A stretch of 64,000 nt of DNA from NCBI GenBank assembly GCA_014058105.1, contig JACGCM010001798.1, positions 310,001 through 374,000 on the forward strand. Reading direction: 5' to 3'. The DNA comes from Kingdonia uniflora (lineage: Eukaryota > Streptophyta > Magnoliopsida > Ranunculales > Circaeasteraceae). A program made the translations under genes and the position numbers. Of this stretch, positions 46,409-58,361 are shown piece by piece. The notes beneath the pieces were generated by a model that saw only the letters and a list, made by a program, of their open reading frames with translations, ran no database searches and had not been told where the DNA came from. The first letter of the stretch is position 1. Each line of letters opens with the position of its first letter.

Positions 46409-47005
46409 TGTAGGGACATATCCTTCGACCTAGTCCAAACTCGAGCTACCTCAGTAATAGACTCACGCATTATACACGTGACATGTACAATCAACATTGC
46501 AACCTAGACCACGAACTGATAAAGAACGTGGATAGAGAATCACAACAAAATATTAACAATTCAAAGACATCTGTCTCCTACGAACTAGCAGTTACTCATT
46601 CAACCACCACTTACTTCATTATCCGAAGAATGTGCTTCTACATGATAACGAGTTGCAAGTAAGGTCTATATAAAAAAAAAATTCCAAAGGAGATAAGGAC
46701 CAGAAAAACCAGATTCTCTAGACTCTGACACAGTAATTTCTAAATTCTAAACACCACAAAACTTCTTATTTCAAGATCAAATATTTTTAGTTCAAGAGAT
46801 TACTTGTAATAAGATATCAACCTCAAACAATAAAAGTTACAGTTACTAAACCCTCAACTCGAGGTCGTGGTTTTTTACCTATTCAAAGGTTTTTCACGCT
46901 AAATCACCTGTGTTATTTCTTGTATTATATTGATTTTTGTCACATGTAAATTTGGTGTAAGATATAATTTTAAGTTATTTCGAGCTACGGAATTATGTCA
47001 TTACA
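46409..47005 (+). repeat. 3' LTR of gypsy copy 2 (597 bp)
   Basis: Starts TGTAGGGA and ends CATTACA, with TG..CA ends intact. A core promoter block CTATATAAAAAA lies near 46665. Its end is 528 bp upstream of the CLT start codon, so its promoter points towards that gene. Confidence 0.88.
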
Positions 47006-47532
47006 GTATATTATTTATTGGGATCTCAACCACAACTTGCTTTGACAAAAATCAATAGGTTAATGTTGTTTTTTATTAATACTGGTTTAATGCTGACAAA
47101 ATGTACAAAATATAAACAATAAAGTGGATGTTATAAGACTAATGGAGAGATTGCAAGTCCAACTTTACTTGTTAAGGGAGGCTACTGTAGGGTTTGAGAC
47201 GAAGAATACGACAATACTCTTGGAAGATTTATTGTTTGAAGTCTGATTTGTGGAGTTAAGGTTTTCTCTACAATAGTTGTTTGGTTTAACAGAGTTCTTA
47301 AGTCTTAGAGAGCTATTCGCCTAACATTTAACAGCATTCACTTCTTTTTCCAAACTCTCCAACTCGTTGCTCGGATGGTTCCAACAATTCATTATAGCAA
47401 GTGAAAACACTAGCTGGAGAAGGTATCTAACAAATATATTTTTTTGTTGAAGATTCAAAAAAGTCGTTGATTGATAATCGACAGAAGAGTGGAAGAACTC
47501 CCCAAGTCTCCGTTACTCTTTTTTCTCTCTTC
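47006..47532 (+). promoter_or_regulatory. Promoter and 5' leader region of the CLT gene
   Basis: Between the retroelement LTR and the start codon. No strong TATA box is evident. A pyrimidine-rich stretch (CTTTTTTCTCTCTTC) immediately precedes the ATG. In-frame codons extend upstream to 47467 (MIDNRQKSG..), but the chosen ATG has the better transit-peptide start. Confidence 0.4.
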
Positions 47533-50500
47533 ATGGCAATATCTTCATCAACATTATTCATCATCACTCAAAACCCTTCAATCCCTAATAAATCCAAATC
47601 CAAACCCACACTCTTAAACTCACTTCAAGCCCTTCAAATCCCTACTTTTGGTTGCAAAATGATTCGGCAATCAAGACTTTTTCGTTGGAACAATAACTAT
47701 CTCCAGGTCAAGTTTGCAAGAAAATCCAAGCTCAAAACTTGTGCTTTGAAAGAAGATGATTTGAGTTTCGCGGCGGATAACAGTTTGAAGGGACAGGTTA
47801 TTGTTGGGTCTGCGGTTACGGTTGTTTTGGCGGTTGCGAATCGGGTTTTGTATAAGCTTGCGCTTGTTCCGATGAAGGAGTACCCTTTTTTTCTTGCTCA
47901 GGTCACCACATTTGGGTAAATTGATTTTTATAATGTTGTTTTAATTAGTTGCTTTGTGTTTTTTAGATAATTTTACATGGCGTTGTAGTTAATTAAGCCT
48001 AGAATTCCAACTTAGTTTATCATGAATTAGGAGAGGACATTGGCCACTTACAAACATTTGAAATGAAATTTATGTACTGGTCCAGTCCAGGTCAATATTA
48101 GCGAGCTTGTTAGCCAACTCGAATTCCTTTTCCACAACGTAATTAGCTCAAGCTTGCATGAAGAAATTTTCACAATAGATATTTACGTTCAATCAGGTTT
48201 CTATCACTCTTTGATAATGCCCATAAGGTTTTTTTTAGTATGCCACATGACACTATCCAATTATTGTTGCGACCAAATCCAAAAGAAATGGATGGATGAA
48301 AGAAGGGGAAATACGGGGAGAAGAGTAAGAGCTGTGGTCAATGCCGACCAGATACCTAGACAGACAGACGACAATGACGTTTTGTTGTGTCAGAAATACT
48401 TAGTCATTTGACAATCCATTCCGAGAAGAATATTGGGTTCTGTGCCATTTGGTCCGATCAGGGGATTCTTTTGAGGTTCACCCTCATTATGTTTCATCTC
48501 ATAGAATTGTATCCTCCCAAAACTATCCTAGCTACCCCCTGTTCTATGAACCACGTATTGGCTTTTGATACTAAACACCGGCATTTCTTTTCATGTATAT
48601 ACCTTTTTTAACATATAAAAGAGAAAAATGAAGAATAAAAGAGAAGGACATAAAAGAAAGAAAAAAACATGCATGTCACTGACAGTTTGATTTTGAAGGC
48701 AAGACACTTGATCGAAGTGACTTTGAAACATTCTCATAAATATGATCTTAGTATGACTTTGCAAATGAAACTACTATGACAAAAAGATCTACATGTCCAA
48801 CAAAAAGATCCTCATTGTAGTCAGCAATACAACCTGTGGAACCAGCTTCAATCTGCATCCCCATCCTTTACACTATTTTAACCATTCTCTGGCATAACTT
48901 ATAACAAGCTTTATTTAAACAACTCAAGATTCTTCGAGAGCCCTTTTGAGTTCATATCAGGTGTATCTTAGCCCATAGAGAGGACTCTCAGTTAACCACT
49001 ATTACCAAAACAAAATAAAAAGAGCTCCTTCATGCAACCCTTTGAGCAGGTTTTTCTTGTCTTTCATCACTTCTCATCACAATTGAAATCAGTTAGAACT
49101 AACCTTAGGATAAGATTAGAGGTTTAACTGGTAAGTTCATTCTACTACATTTACCATCAATTCTGAAAAAGTTCCGTGGACCATAGTAAGCATTGCCACA
49201 TTGACGCAAGTTTCTATTTGCTTGCCAACCTTCATTGTTCTGAAATTTCTCTTTAGGCTCTGCTTGGTCTGCCTAACCTTCAACTATTTCTCTTAAGTCT
49301 TACCTAATTAGAAGTTTACTCCCTACTAACTTTTTCACTAGTCCCATAAGAACTTGTACCCTCATCCAGTGCATTTTAATCTCTGCCCTCCAAAGCTTGG
49401 AATTATTATTACCACTACTAAAAGACAATCTGCTCCTAGTCCCAATCTTACAGGTATTAGTTTCATAGATATAATTTTCTTAGACTTTGTTCCATTAAAG
49501 TCAAACTTCTAAGGGACAAATTTGGTGAGAAGATGACCATTTGGCACTTGGGGATAGTTCATTATCTTCATATGAATATGCCATTACGAACTTGATCATT
49601 ATACTCAAGTACTACACGCTGATGTTGCTAATCAAAGCGTTCTTTTGGCTCTTTAGCTAGGTGTTCCAGACGTGGAAAGATCACAAGATGAAATACCTCA
49701 CTCTCATGTCTTCAGTAAGAGCCTAGCAATATAGGAGCCTGGATTCATTTCCTTCTACCTGAATGCTCATGCACTTTCATGAGATCCTTCATTTGTAGCA
49801 TCCTTTCATTTATAGTTACATTAACATTATCTATATTGATGGACACTAATTAGGCAAAGTCAAGTAACTATAATTTCAATCAAAATAAAGATCTAAAAGA
49901 TCTAGGATTTGCAATTTCCCCCCCAAACTTTACGTAACTCTTAGTAAAATAACTTTCTATAGACACTAATTAGGCAAAGTCAATTAACTATAATTTCAAT
50001 CAAAATAAAGATCTAAAAGATCTAGGATTTGCAGTTCCCCCCCCTCCCCCAAACTTTACGTAACTCTTAGTAAAATAACTTTCTATAGAAACCAACTTCA
50101 TTTTAAATTTAGAGAGGCTATCTTTTTATAGATGAAGGACTCTTTTTATGGATAAAGGAGACCTAGCACAAAATATAAACCTAGTCCTTACTGGAAACAC
50201 ATAATAATCCTACTATTAAGGCCATTTTTTGTTTTTTTTGGAAGTGTGAAGTGGTAGGCAGTGAACTACGCACGAAGTGAACTGCTTATGAAGTAAACTA
50301 CGTATGAAGTTTGTCAAAAAGGTCGTGTGTTTAGTAGACCAAGCCAACTTACTACTTTAAATGTACTTCACACCTTCCTGTCGTGTTTGGCTAGACCCGT
50401 TTTCGGATTGGATCAGAAATGGGGGCAGTTGGAAAAAATTTTGATTTTTTCGGAAACATAAAATCCGTTTTGACCCGATCCAATTTTTTTCTTCGGAAAA

Positions 50501-53500
50501 ACGAAAATGGATCCGAATTCGAAAAAATCGGATTTATTGGAAATTTTGGAATTCCAAAAATTTCGGAAAAATTAGAATTCGAAAATTTTCAGATTTTTTT
50601 TTCAGAAATTTTCGACATCTGGATAAAAATCGGAAAATTTGTATTTGGCAGGAAATTGTCACTGTATTAATATCTCATAAACATATTATTAGACAAGTGA
50701 TAATAAAGGATACCATTATAGAAACTTTGGTACACAACAAATGATAGCAACTTGGAAATAAATATTGTCCAAATTATAAAGTTTACAAAATAAAACATAA
50801 TTTCATAAGCTTAAGTACCCTACTTTAAGACAAAAATATTACGAAATATCTATGACAGCCTCTTTAGAGATAGGTGAAGAGAGATCAAAAACAACCACCC
50901 ACTATTACTTAAACACAGAAGTCTAACCCCATGAAACCAACTGAACACCATCTGATTATGTCTCACCCCCACCATGGCTTCAAGAGTTCTAGAGGGAAAG
51001 AAGAGAGAGATATTCTTACCTTAAATGGAAAAGGGAGTGAAGTTTCACTAGTGGAGAAGAGAGAACCCATTGCAGAGAGGGAGAAGAAATAGAGGCAGAC
51101 CTAGATGGCGTACGCTTTGTTTCATGAAACCAACTGAACACCATTATTACAGCCTCTTTAGAGATAGGTGAAGAGAGATCATAAACAACCACCCACTATT
51201 ACTTAAACACAGAAGTCTAACCCCATGAAACCAACTGAACACCATCTGACTATGTCTCACCCCACCATGGCTTCAAGAGTTCTAGAGAGAAAGAAGAGAG
51301 AGAGAGAGATTCTTACCTTAAATGGAAAAGGGAGTGAAGTTTCACTGGTGGAGAAGAGAGAACCCATTGCAGAGAGGGAGAAGAAATAGAGGCAGACCTA
51401 TATGGCGTATGCTTTGTTTGAGATTTTAGTCCCAACTCCCTCAAGTTGAAAGTAGAGAAGTTCGGATTAAATCAGGATCGAATGTTATTCGGAATAATCG
51501 GATCGGATCTTATTCAGAAAAATTGGATCAAAAAATTTGGAAAATCGGAATGGCAAAAGGCTATCTGATTCCGATCCGATATTTTTCGGAAAAAATCGGA
51601 TATCGGATTTTCGGAAATCAGAAACGTAAAATAGGGTTCCAAAATCGGAAAAATCGGACCGGATTTTAGAAAAAATCGGAAGTTCGGAAAAAAGTTGCAG
51701 CTTTATGTTTGGCAGACCAACTTCCCATAGACCAAAATTATAAACAAACCAATATTCAACAAACACTAACCCCGCAAAATATAGCAATTTAGCCATGAAA
51801 TAAAATCAATACTAGAACTACAATCCACAATCACAGTAGAGAGAGAGAGTTGTTACCTTAAAGGGAGAGAAAGATAGAGGTTGGAAAGTATCATTGGCGA
51901 GAGAGAGAAAGAGAGAGAGATAAAAAAAGAGAGAGGGGCGGTTGCAGGGAAAGTGGGTGTTGTAGCTATGAGTGGTGGAGGAGTTTGGGGAGTTGTTGGG
52001 GGTGGTGGGGAGAGGCGCGCAGCGGAGAAGCTCAGAGAGAGCTCGATTTGGCGCGGGAGGAGAGACAGTTGAGAGAGGAGAGAGGAGAGAGTTGATTGTT
52101 TTGGGTTTTTTTGTTGTTTTTTTTTAAGTTCAAAAAAGCCAAATGATATGTTGCAATTGCGAAATAAGCCAAACCAAATGTCAAAAGAGAGCGGGTACGG
52201 CGACGGTGTGTGAACGACGAAAGTCAAACTTGGGAAGTTCATTTCACACCAAAACAAGGAATTTCACACTTTTGAAGTTAAAAGTGTGAAGATTGCCTCT
52301 GAACTTCACACTTCACACTTTTGACACTTTTTTGAAAACCTCACTAATTCTTCTAACAGATTGGTGACAACCAAACACACCAAAACTGGGAAGTTCATTT
52401 CTCTTCTCACCACTTCGTAGGGTTGACCGAAAAACTTCTAAATTAAACAAAGCTACAAATTTAAAAAAAACTACTAAATTATGAATATTCTAGAGAGAGT
52501 GAGAGAAAATACCTAAACTGACGAAAACCTAGGGGGACCACATAAGCCATATTACAGTGGGGCACGGCCCTAAACTGTGACATATCATTTATTTTTACCC
52601 ATTTCTCAATTAATTTTACCTTTATTGTCGTAATTTTGATCTGGTCCGTCTTATAAATCCCATTTTCTTCTTTGCAAATTTAATGGTTCTGTATTCAGAT
52701 GATAAATGCCGCTCCATTTATCATAGAACAATATTTTTACATGTGATGTGATTGAGAGCAACTTAATTTTTGACCTTCTTACTAATTACGCTATGGTCCA
52801 GAATTCACTTTACATCGAATCTACTAAAAATGTAGCATAGAACCCCAAATCCCGGTTTCTCGTAGTTGCATCTACTTGTCTAGGAGCCCCGCTCCACTGC
52901 ATATCGATAAGGGGTCTGACAAACCTTTTACCCATCCTCTACCTCTCCCCCCAAATTTGAAAATGCCAACTTTTTTATTTTATTTTCTGAAGGTTGGAGG
53001 TGCACCTAAATAGGCTTCGTTAGGCTACTAGGCTGCTACCTAGCTAACAGTCTAGCCTAGTCCCAAGCCAAATAAGTCTCACCAAAGTTCTCATCTTGAG
53101 TACCTCCTTTTCAAAATGACTGGTGCACCTCACTAACAATTCTTCTGTAATACAGGTATGTGGCGATTTACTTTTCTATCTTGTTTGTACGCTACTATTA
53201 TGGAATAGTAACTGGTGAGATGCTTGCCCTACCCAAATCCCGTTTCATGCTAATTGGTGTTCTAGAAGCTCTTGGAGTTGCCACTGGAATGTCTGCTGGA
53301 GGTACTATAAACAACAAAAATTTAGTTGAGGTGTCAAGAACAACTGAATTATATAATTCATAAGTGCTTCTAAGATAGTTGGGACGATGCAAGAATGGCG
53401 ATGATATTTCTTTGTAGGTTATACATATATATGAAACTGATCAAGTAGTGGAGTTTTTCTAAAACAACTTCGTATTTCCTTGTGTGATAACTTCGATATA

Positions 53501-56500
53501 TGATTTTTATCATTGTACTGCCGTTCTAATAATATATGTGAAGAACAAGTTGTTCTCACTACTCATACAGTAAGGCAAGAAAGTGAACAACTAATTTGCT
53601 ATGATGCATGATGTTGTGATGTTGACATTATCTACTAACTTACTAATTAGCTTTACTTCTGGCATGTCTCTTTTACAGCTATGCTTCCAGGACCAGCCAT
53701 TCCAATATTAAGCCAGGTATTATCGATTATGTAAGCTGATTAAATTTCTGTATATGTATAATAGAATGGGCAGATTATTTGTATACGAATTTTTTCGGGG
53801 AGACATGAATTATTCAAGTGGTATTTTCTTTTGTGAGGCTGATCTCCTCATCATATACCTCATTCTCACCTAATATCGGAATTGCTTTGAAGAGTGGAAC
53901 TGTGGATCCTTCGATAGCGGATAAGAAAGTGAAACATTTGGATTGGCCATTTTTGGAAGAAAAAAAATTATCATCTAAAATGGAGTATTGTTTTGGTGGA
54001 CTTTATGCACATTATTGAAACCCGAAATAATAAAAGAAATATGTCATTACCTTGTGAATTGGTATATCAGATAATGTTTAAGATTGTTTATTCACTTTGA
54101 GTAAGATGTATTAACAAGTCCTTGGATAATCTTGTAATTATGGATTTTTAGATTGTTGAGTTGGCATCCTCACCATGCGATTTCATGAACCTTTTTTTGC
54201 AGACGTTTTTGGTGTGGCAGTTGATATTTTCTACGTTAATTTTAGGAAGAAACTACTCATTAAATCAAATTGGTGGATGCTTACTTGTAGCTGTTGGTGT
54301 AGTTGCAGCAGTAGCAAGGTATATTTTTGTCTTCCTGCATTCCTGCAATGAGTTCCTCCATGATTCTGATTGATGTATATTTGTTCAATAGTGAATTTAA
54401 CTTACAGACAGTATGGAGAGTTTGGGTGCTAAATGAACTAGTTCTTACCACTGCATTCTGGTTGCAACATCTATAGGCTAGATGTGTGGATCTTTCTAAA
54501 CTCAAAACATTCACTTAATTGAAGCCCTCTATAAGATATTCTTTTTCTATCCTGCACTGCACAATTGATATCCTGACTATTTCGGTAGGAGCATTTGGTT
54601 TTGTCAGAACAAAAATATTTTAAAGAAAGAGTGTTCTCTTTGAACTTAGTCAAACAGTCCTTTCATTGGACAGATACCACATCATGTTTCTACACACCAT
54701 CTTTGCTATCTCCTTTTTTTGTTTCCTGGACTGGTGTCAACATCAGCTGGGCATCCTCATTGCTGGATTTGATTAAAGTTGATAGTGACATAGCTTCTAA
54801 GGGTAACCCAGGACCAGATGAAGCCGGGAGCATTGCTTGAACTTCCTTTGAGAACTTCTCGTAGTTCTGTATATCTTGGAGTTTGTTTGGCTCTTGACCG
54901 TGAAACTTGGTATATCAATAGTCAAAACATGGAGGCAAATGACATTATTTTTGAAGTTGACTCTAAACCATGGTGGGTATGCTGAATAAGCAATGTGAGG
55001 ATTCATGGGAAGTTAAGAATGTTTTACAGACATTAAGGAAGTAGTGAAACTGCTGCCACTTGCCCCTCTCTATTTCAGCATGTATTTTGCGGGGCAAACT
55101 TGATTGGGGCTTATTTCTTAGACATCAATCCGACGTCCTGCACTGCTTGATTTTTCATCTCATAGAGTATGAAACCTTGTAAATTGTGTTTGGGAAGGGT
55201 AGTCCTCTCCTTTCCTCCCCCTTTTTATTGTTTTGGACAGTAGGAGTGTATCTATATGGTGCCTCATTAACTCTTTGTACTGTTCAAAGGTTACCAGGGA
55301 AAATCTATATACTGCATACCCTGAGATAGAAGTCTTAATGAGTAAAATAAAAGGTCTTATTTGTAAAATATCACAGGCCCAAAAAGGCTTAAGTAGGATT
55401 ATACTGGAATGCAATGATTTCTGAGTGCAATAAAGTAAAAGGACACCTGGTTGGCAAACACCTTTTCTTTTGATTTGCTAGCTCCTCTACAGATAACCTT
55501 TATGAATTTCTTTCAGTAAAATCTTGTGTTCTTTTTACGAATAAAAAACTTCTGTCAGTTATCTGAAGAAACATACGATTCCTAGCCTAGTAGCCAGCCC
55601 TACGAGTCCTCTCGCCGTTCTTGGCATACTGGTCCTACATTCTCTGCGGTTGGCTAGGAGTTGGTACAACTTGCCTAGCTTATTCAACGATACGTGAAAC
55701 CTCCGGTTTCTTTCTTTGAGTCCCCAAATTCAAAGAGGCCACTCCACCGCGAAGCATTAGTGAGGGGCCTAATGCTAAACTACTTAGTTCAGTAGATACA
55801 AATAACTACATAATATAGGACTGGTTTGATCTTTGAAAATGAGATCAGAAGTGGTCGTATGTGTGCAGTTTCTTATGCAACATAACAGGTAAAGTCATAG
55901 TTGTTTCTGTTCGTATAAGTGCAGCGGATCGGGTGACGGTCAAATGTTATCCAACGTGGACTTTGTTTGGCCAGCACTAATGATAGTCTCGTCTGCATTT
56001 CAAGCGGGGGCATCAATTTTAAAGGTTACCACGACCAATATATGTTTTTTTGTTGATACTTCTGTGGAATAGAAACAGAGAACCTTAAACAAGCTCTGTG
56101 TATTCACAGGAGTTTGTCTTCGTTGATGCAGCAAAGCGCCTTAAGGTATGCCTCTTTAATATTATGGTAGTAGATATGGTCATTGTAATTATTTCAAGGA
56201 ATTCATATTGCTCACTAGTTTTATTTTGGCTTAGACAGGTTCTTGTATCATTTATTTTCATTATAATTTACTTCTTTAAATTAATTTATTCTCAGGGGAA
56301 ACCTCTAGACATTTTTGTCGTCAACTCGTTCGGGTCTGGATTTCAGGTGACTTCTCACTTGTTATATTGTCGTTTTTCTCCCGAAAAACTGGCTGAGTAG
56401 GCTCATTGTGGCTGGGTTCTTTTGTGGTTTACAGTATCCATTATTTAACAAAAGAACCAAGTCAGTGGCCTTTTGCATCTCTTAAGTTGAGAACCTCTTT

Positions 56501-57476
56501 GTTTTTGAGTGATGCATGCCTGTTGAAGTTTTTCTTTTGGAATGCTTTAAACTTATTATCTCCCTTTATGGCGGTTTTGCGACATGCAGGCTCTTTTTGT
56601 ACTACTATTTCTCCCATTTTTATCGAAATTGAAAGGTATACCATTTGCGGAGCTCCCATCATACCTGAAAAGTGGTGCCGCTTGCTTCTTGAATATTGGA
56701 TCCAACATAACAGGCAAGTTTACATTTTACTCTTAAACTCTGAATAAGTAGCATTATGCTTGATATGGAAAGTTTGTCATTATTAATTGGGAATTCCAGC
56801 AAGTAAAAGCTATGCTACTTCCTGTTTTAGAACTTCTTTTTCTGTAAGAAAGATGAACAAATGATTACTACTAAACTAAGATGCATGACCTAACTCTAAG
56901 TAAGAAGCCACATCTGAATGTGGATTTTTTCAGTAACTAGCTGGTCTGTTGGAGCAGTTTTGGTGCATTTTGTCTATGTACTTCACCTCAAAAATGAGAT
57001 GTTGCTAATTTGTTTGAGATGAATTATTAGTCTTAGGGCTTAAATATGAAGTATTAGTTCATGTAATGCTCATATAGGCTCTTTCTGTTTCTCTTAAACT
57101 AATAATCTGAACTTGTTTCAGGTTGTAAAGGATCTCCTCTACTACCCCTGCTATTCATAACCACAAATATGGCTTTCAACATATCTTTGCTTAATCTGGT
57201 CAAGATTTCCTCTGCCGTGGTTTCTTCTCTTGCAGCAACATTATCTGGTACTCGCTCTACACACACACACACAAAAGATTATCGCGTTTGGGCCTAATAA
57301 CTTATTTTTTCCCTGCAGTTCCAATTGCTATATTTGTTCTCACCCTTCCATTGCCTTATCTCCCCGAAGGATCAAGTTTGAGCCCCTTTTTCCTCTTTGG
57401 AAGTATGATTCTGGTGTTAGGTCTTGTTCTCTACGGCTTACCTCTGCATGCTAAACCGAGTTCTGAACGGCTTTGA
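47533..57476 (+). CDS. CLT: Plastid CRT-like transporter (CLT family), ten exons
   Basis: Exons 47533-47915, 53156-53301, 53679-53716, 54203-54318, 55925-56024, 56110-56145, 56296-56346, 56590-56713, 57122-57247, 57319-57476; phases add up to 425 codons plus TGA. The Ser/Thr/Lys-rich N-terminus (MAISSSTLFII, about 90 residues) fits a plastid transit peptide. After it come about ten hydrophobic segments of the drug/metabolite transporter fold: KGQVIVGSAVTVVLAVANRV, VLEALGVATGMSAG, PGPAIPILSQTFLVWQLIFS, NQIGGCLLVAVGVVAAVASG, IFVVNSFGSGFQ, FLNIGSNITGC, NMAFNISLLNLVKISSAVVS and LPYLPEG. These match plant relatives of the Plasmodium chloroquine-resistance transporter, which move glutathione and gamma-glutamylcysteine across the plastid envelope. 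The intron after exon 8 is GC-AG. Poly(A) signal AATAAA at 57659. It appears intact; the 5.2-kb first intron is repeat-laden. Confidence 0.93.
49842..50088. repeat. Tandem duplication, 120-bp unit, two copies
   Basis: GACACTAATTAGGCAAAGTC and the following ~115 bp recur after 120 bp, nearly identical. The C tract before CAAACTTTACG differs in length (about nine C's against about ten plus CTCCCCC). This suggests a recent slippage or unequal exchange inside the intron. Confidence 0.85.
50230..52340. mobile_element. Possible TIR transposon remnant in CLT intron 1
   Basis: The left border has GGAAGTGTGAAGTGG and further (G)AAGTGAA/GAAGTAAAC motifs. The right border has the inverted counterpart CTTCACACTTCACACTTTTG. 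Inside, two flanks (50400-50660 and 51450-51690) are packed with TCGGA(A/T)- and GATCGGATC-type motifs, as in subterminal regions of hAT-like elements, around a tandem duplication. A GA-rich leader-like segment on the minus strand (52100-51850) precedes donor-like AAGGTAAC. No transposase was found and the ends are uncertain. Confidence 0.35.
50855..51419. repeat. Tandem duplication, 294-bp period, two copies
   Basis: Copy 1 50855-51122 and copy 2 51149-51419 are nearly identical, from ACAGCCTCTTTAGAGATAGG to the GCTTTGTTT end. The junction repeats CATGAAACCAACTGAACACC from inside the unit. A third, weak relative of the motif TTCTTACCTTAAATGGAAAA is at ~51852. Confidence 0.85.
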
Positions 57477-58361
57477 TCTTGAAAAGGTGAATAGAGAAAC
57501 GTCCTCTAAGATGATATTAGCATATTGCAACGAGAATGGATCGTTGCCGTGCCTCCGATAGATTCTTCTGCCGCTTTCCAACAGTCCCGTTCCTTCTTTT
57601 TTGCTTGTTTCAGAGTGGCAGTACGTCTTTCAATATCTTAGATTGTACATATTTGAAAAATAAAATGAAATCATAGCATTCTTGAATTTCAAAGCTTCCA
57701 ACACATATTTTATAGATATTCTCCATTACTGATGACAAGAATTTCAATTAAATTCAAAATATCAGTAAACATTACATTATGCCATATTGGTCCTGGCCAA
57801 TAGGGACTATAGTATAGACATTACCGCTAAGAAATCTTGAAATCACTCAACGCCTGCTACTGCCACCAGCATAAATATACCAATTTTTGTATAAAATTAA
57901 AAAAAAAGGCCAAAATATCGGGGAAACATTTCGTATCCTAAATGCTACCTCCACAGTTTCGACACTGAAAGAAATATAATACCATTATGCATGGAAAAAT
58001 TAGTCTCATGGAAAATATTTTTCCACCTAACCTGTAAAATCTAAATTTCTATGTGGGAGCCGATGAGGTAATGAAACTACCATAGAAAGTGTCTTATAGT
58101 AAAATAAGCATAAGGATAGTAAAAAGCTAAAGATGGAAAATAGTTTCCCACCAAAGCAGTAAAATCTCTAACTTTTGTCTTGGAGCTCACGGTAAAAACT
58201 CTTTTCCACCGCCACCCAACATCACATGAACATAAGTAGAAGCCACGTGCCTCTATCAAATCCCAAACCATCATTTGCTCCACTTGGTTTTCTTCTACAA
58301 CGATCTCTCTCTCCACATTTCGATTCTTTGAAGCTCGTTAGGGTTCCAAAAGACTCCATTA
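57477..58361 (+). promoter_or_regulatory. CLT 3' UTR and DRP3 promoter/leader
   Basis: An 885-bp gap between two tandem genes. The CLT 3' UTR probably ends shortly after AATAAA (57659-57664). The rest is AT-rich promoter DNA. A leader with CATTTCGATTCTTTG precedes the DRP3 ATG (context TTAATGGCG). No clear TATA box was chosen. Confidence 0.45.

Larger units (their letters stand above)
26864..47005 (+). mobile_element. Ty3/gypsy element copy 2, 20.1 kb with nested insertions
   Basis: Two LTRs in direct orientation enclose a primer-binding-like site, gag, protease, RT, RNase H, integrase (all with stops), a tandem repeat, an antisense accessory gene with an hAT insertion, a plastid DNA insertion and a polypurine tract. 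Flanking bases GTACT (left) and GTATA (right) share three of five, so a target duplication is only suggested. The LTRs differ at roughly one base in ten over the first 260 bp by eye, so the insertion is old. Pol order (RT, RNase H, integrase) gives the Ty3/gypsy superfamily. The antisense gene suggests the Tat lineage (inference). Confidence 0.88.
47916..53155 (+). other. CLT intron 1 (5.2 kb) with repeats
   Basis: Starts GTAAATTG and ends TAATACAG. 47920-49840 shows no coding similarity. Then follow a 120-bp tandem duplication (49842-50088), a repeat-rich transposon-like zone (~50230-52340) and ~800 bp of ordinary intron. The exon 1/exon 2 phase is kept, so the insertions were tolerated. Confidence 0.75.

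Noticed and set aside
47467..47532. Upstream in-frame ATG at 47467 as the CLT start
   Set aside because: The 22 extra residues (MIDNRQKSGRTPQV..) do not look like the start of a plastid transit peptide, whereas MAISSS does; 47533 is preferred, though 5' RACE could change this.
50419..50670. Open frame of 83 codons in CLT intron 1
   Set aside because: Composed of repeated TCGGAA/GAAAAT motifs, giving a Phe/Lys/Asn-rich low-complexity product; no start context or homologous pattern.
51853..52257. Minus-strand 134-codon frame in CLT intron 1 as a protein gene
   Set aside because: The product is Ser/Leu/Pro-rich from GA/CT simple sequence; it fits a pyrimidine-rich leader better than coding.
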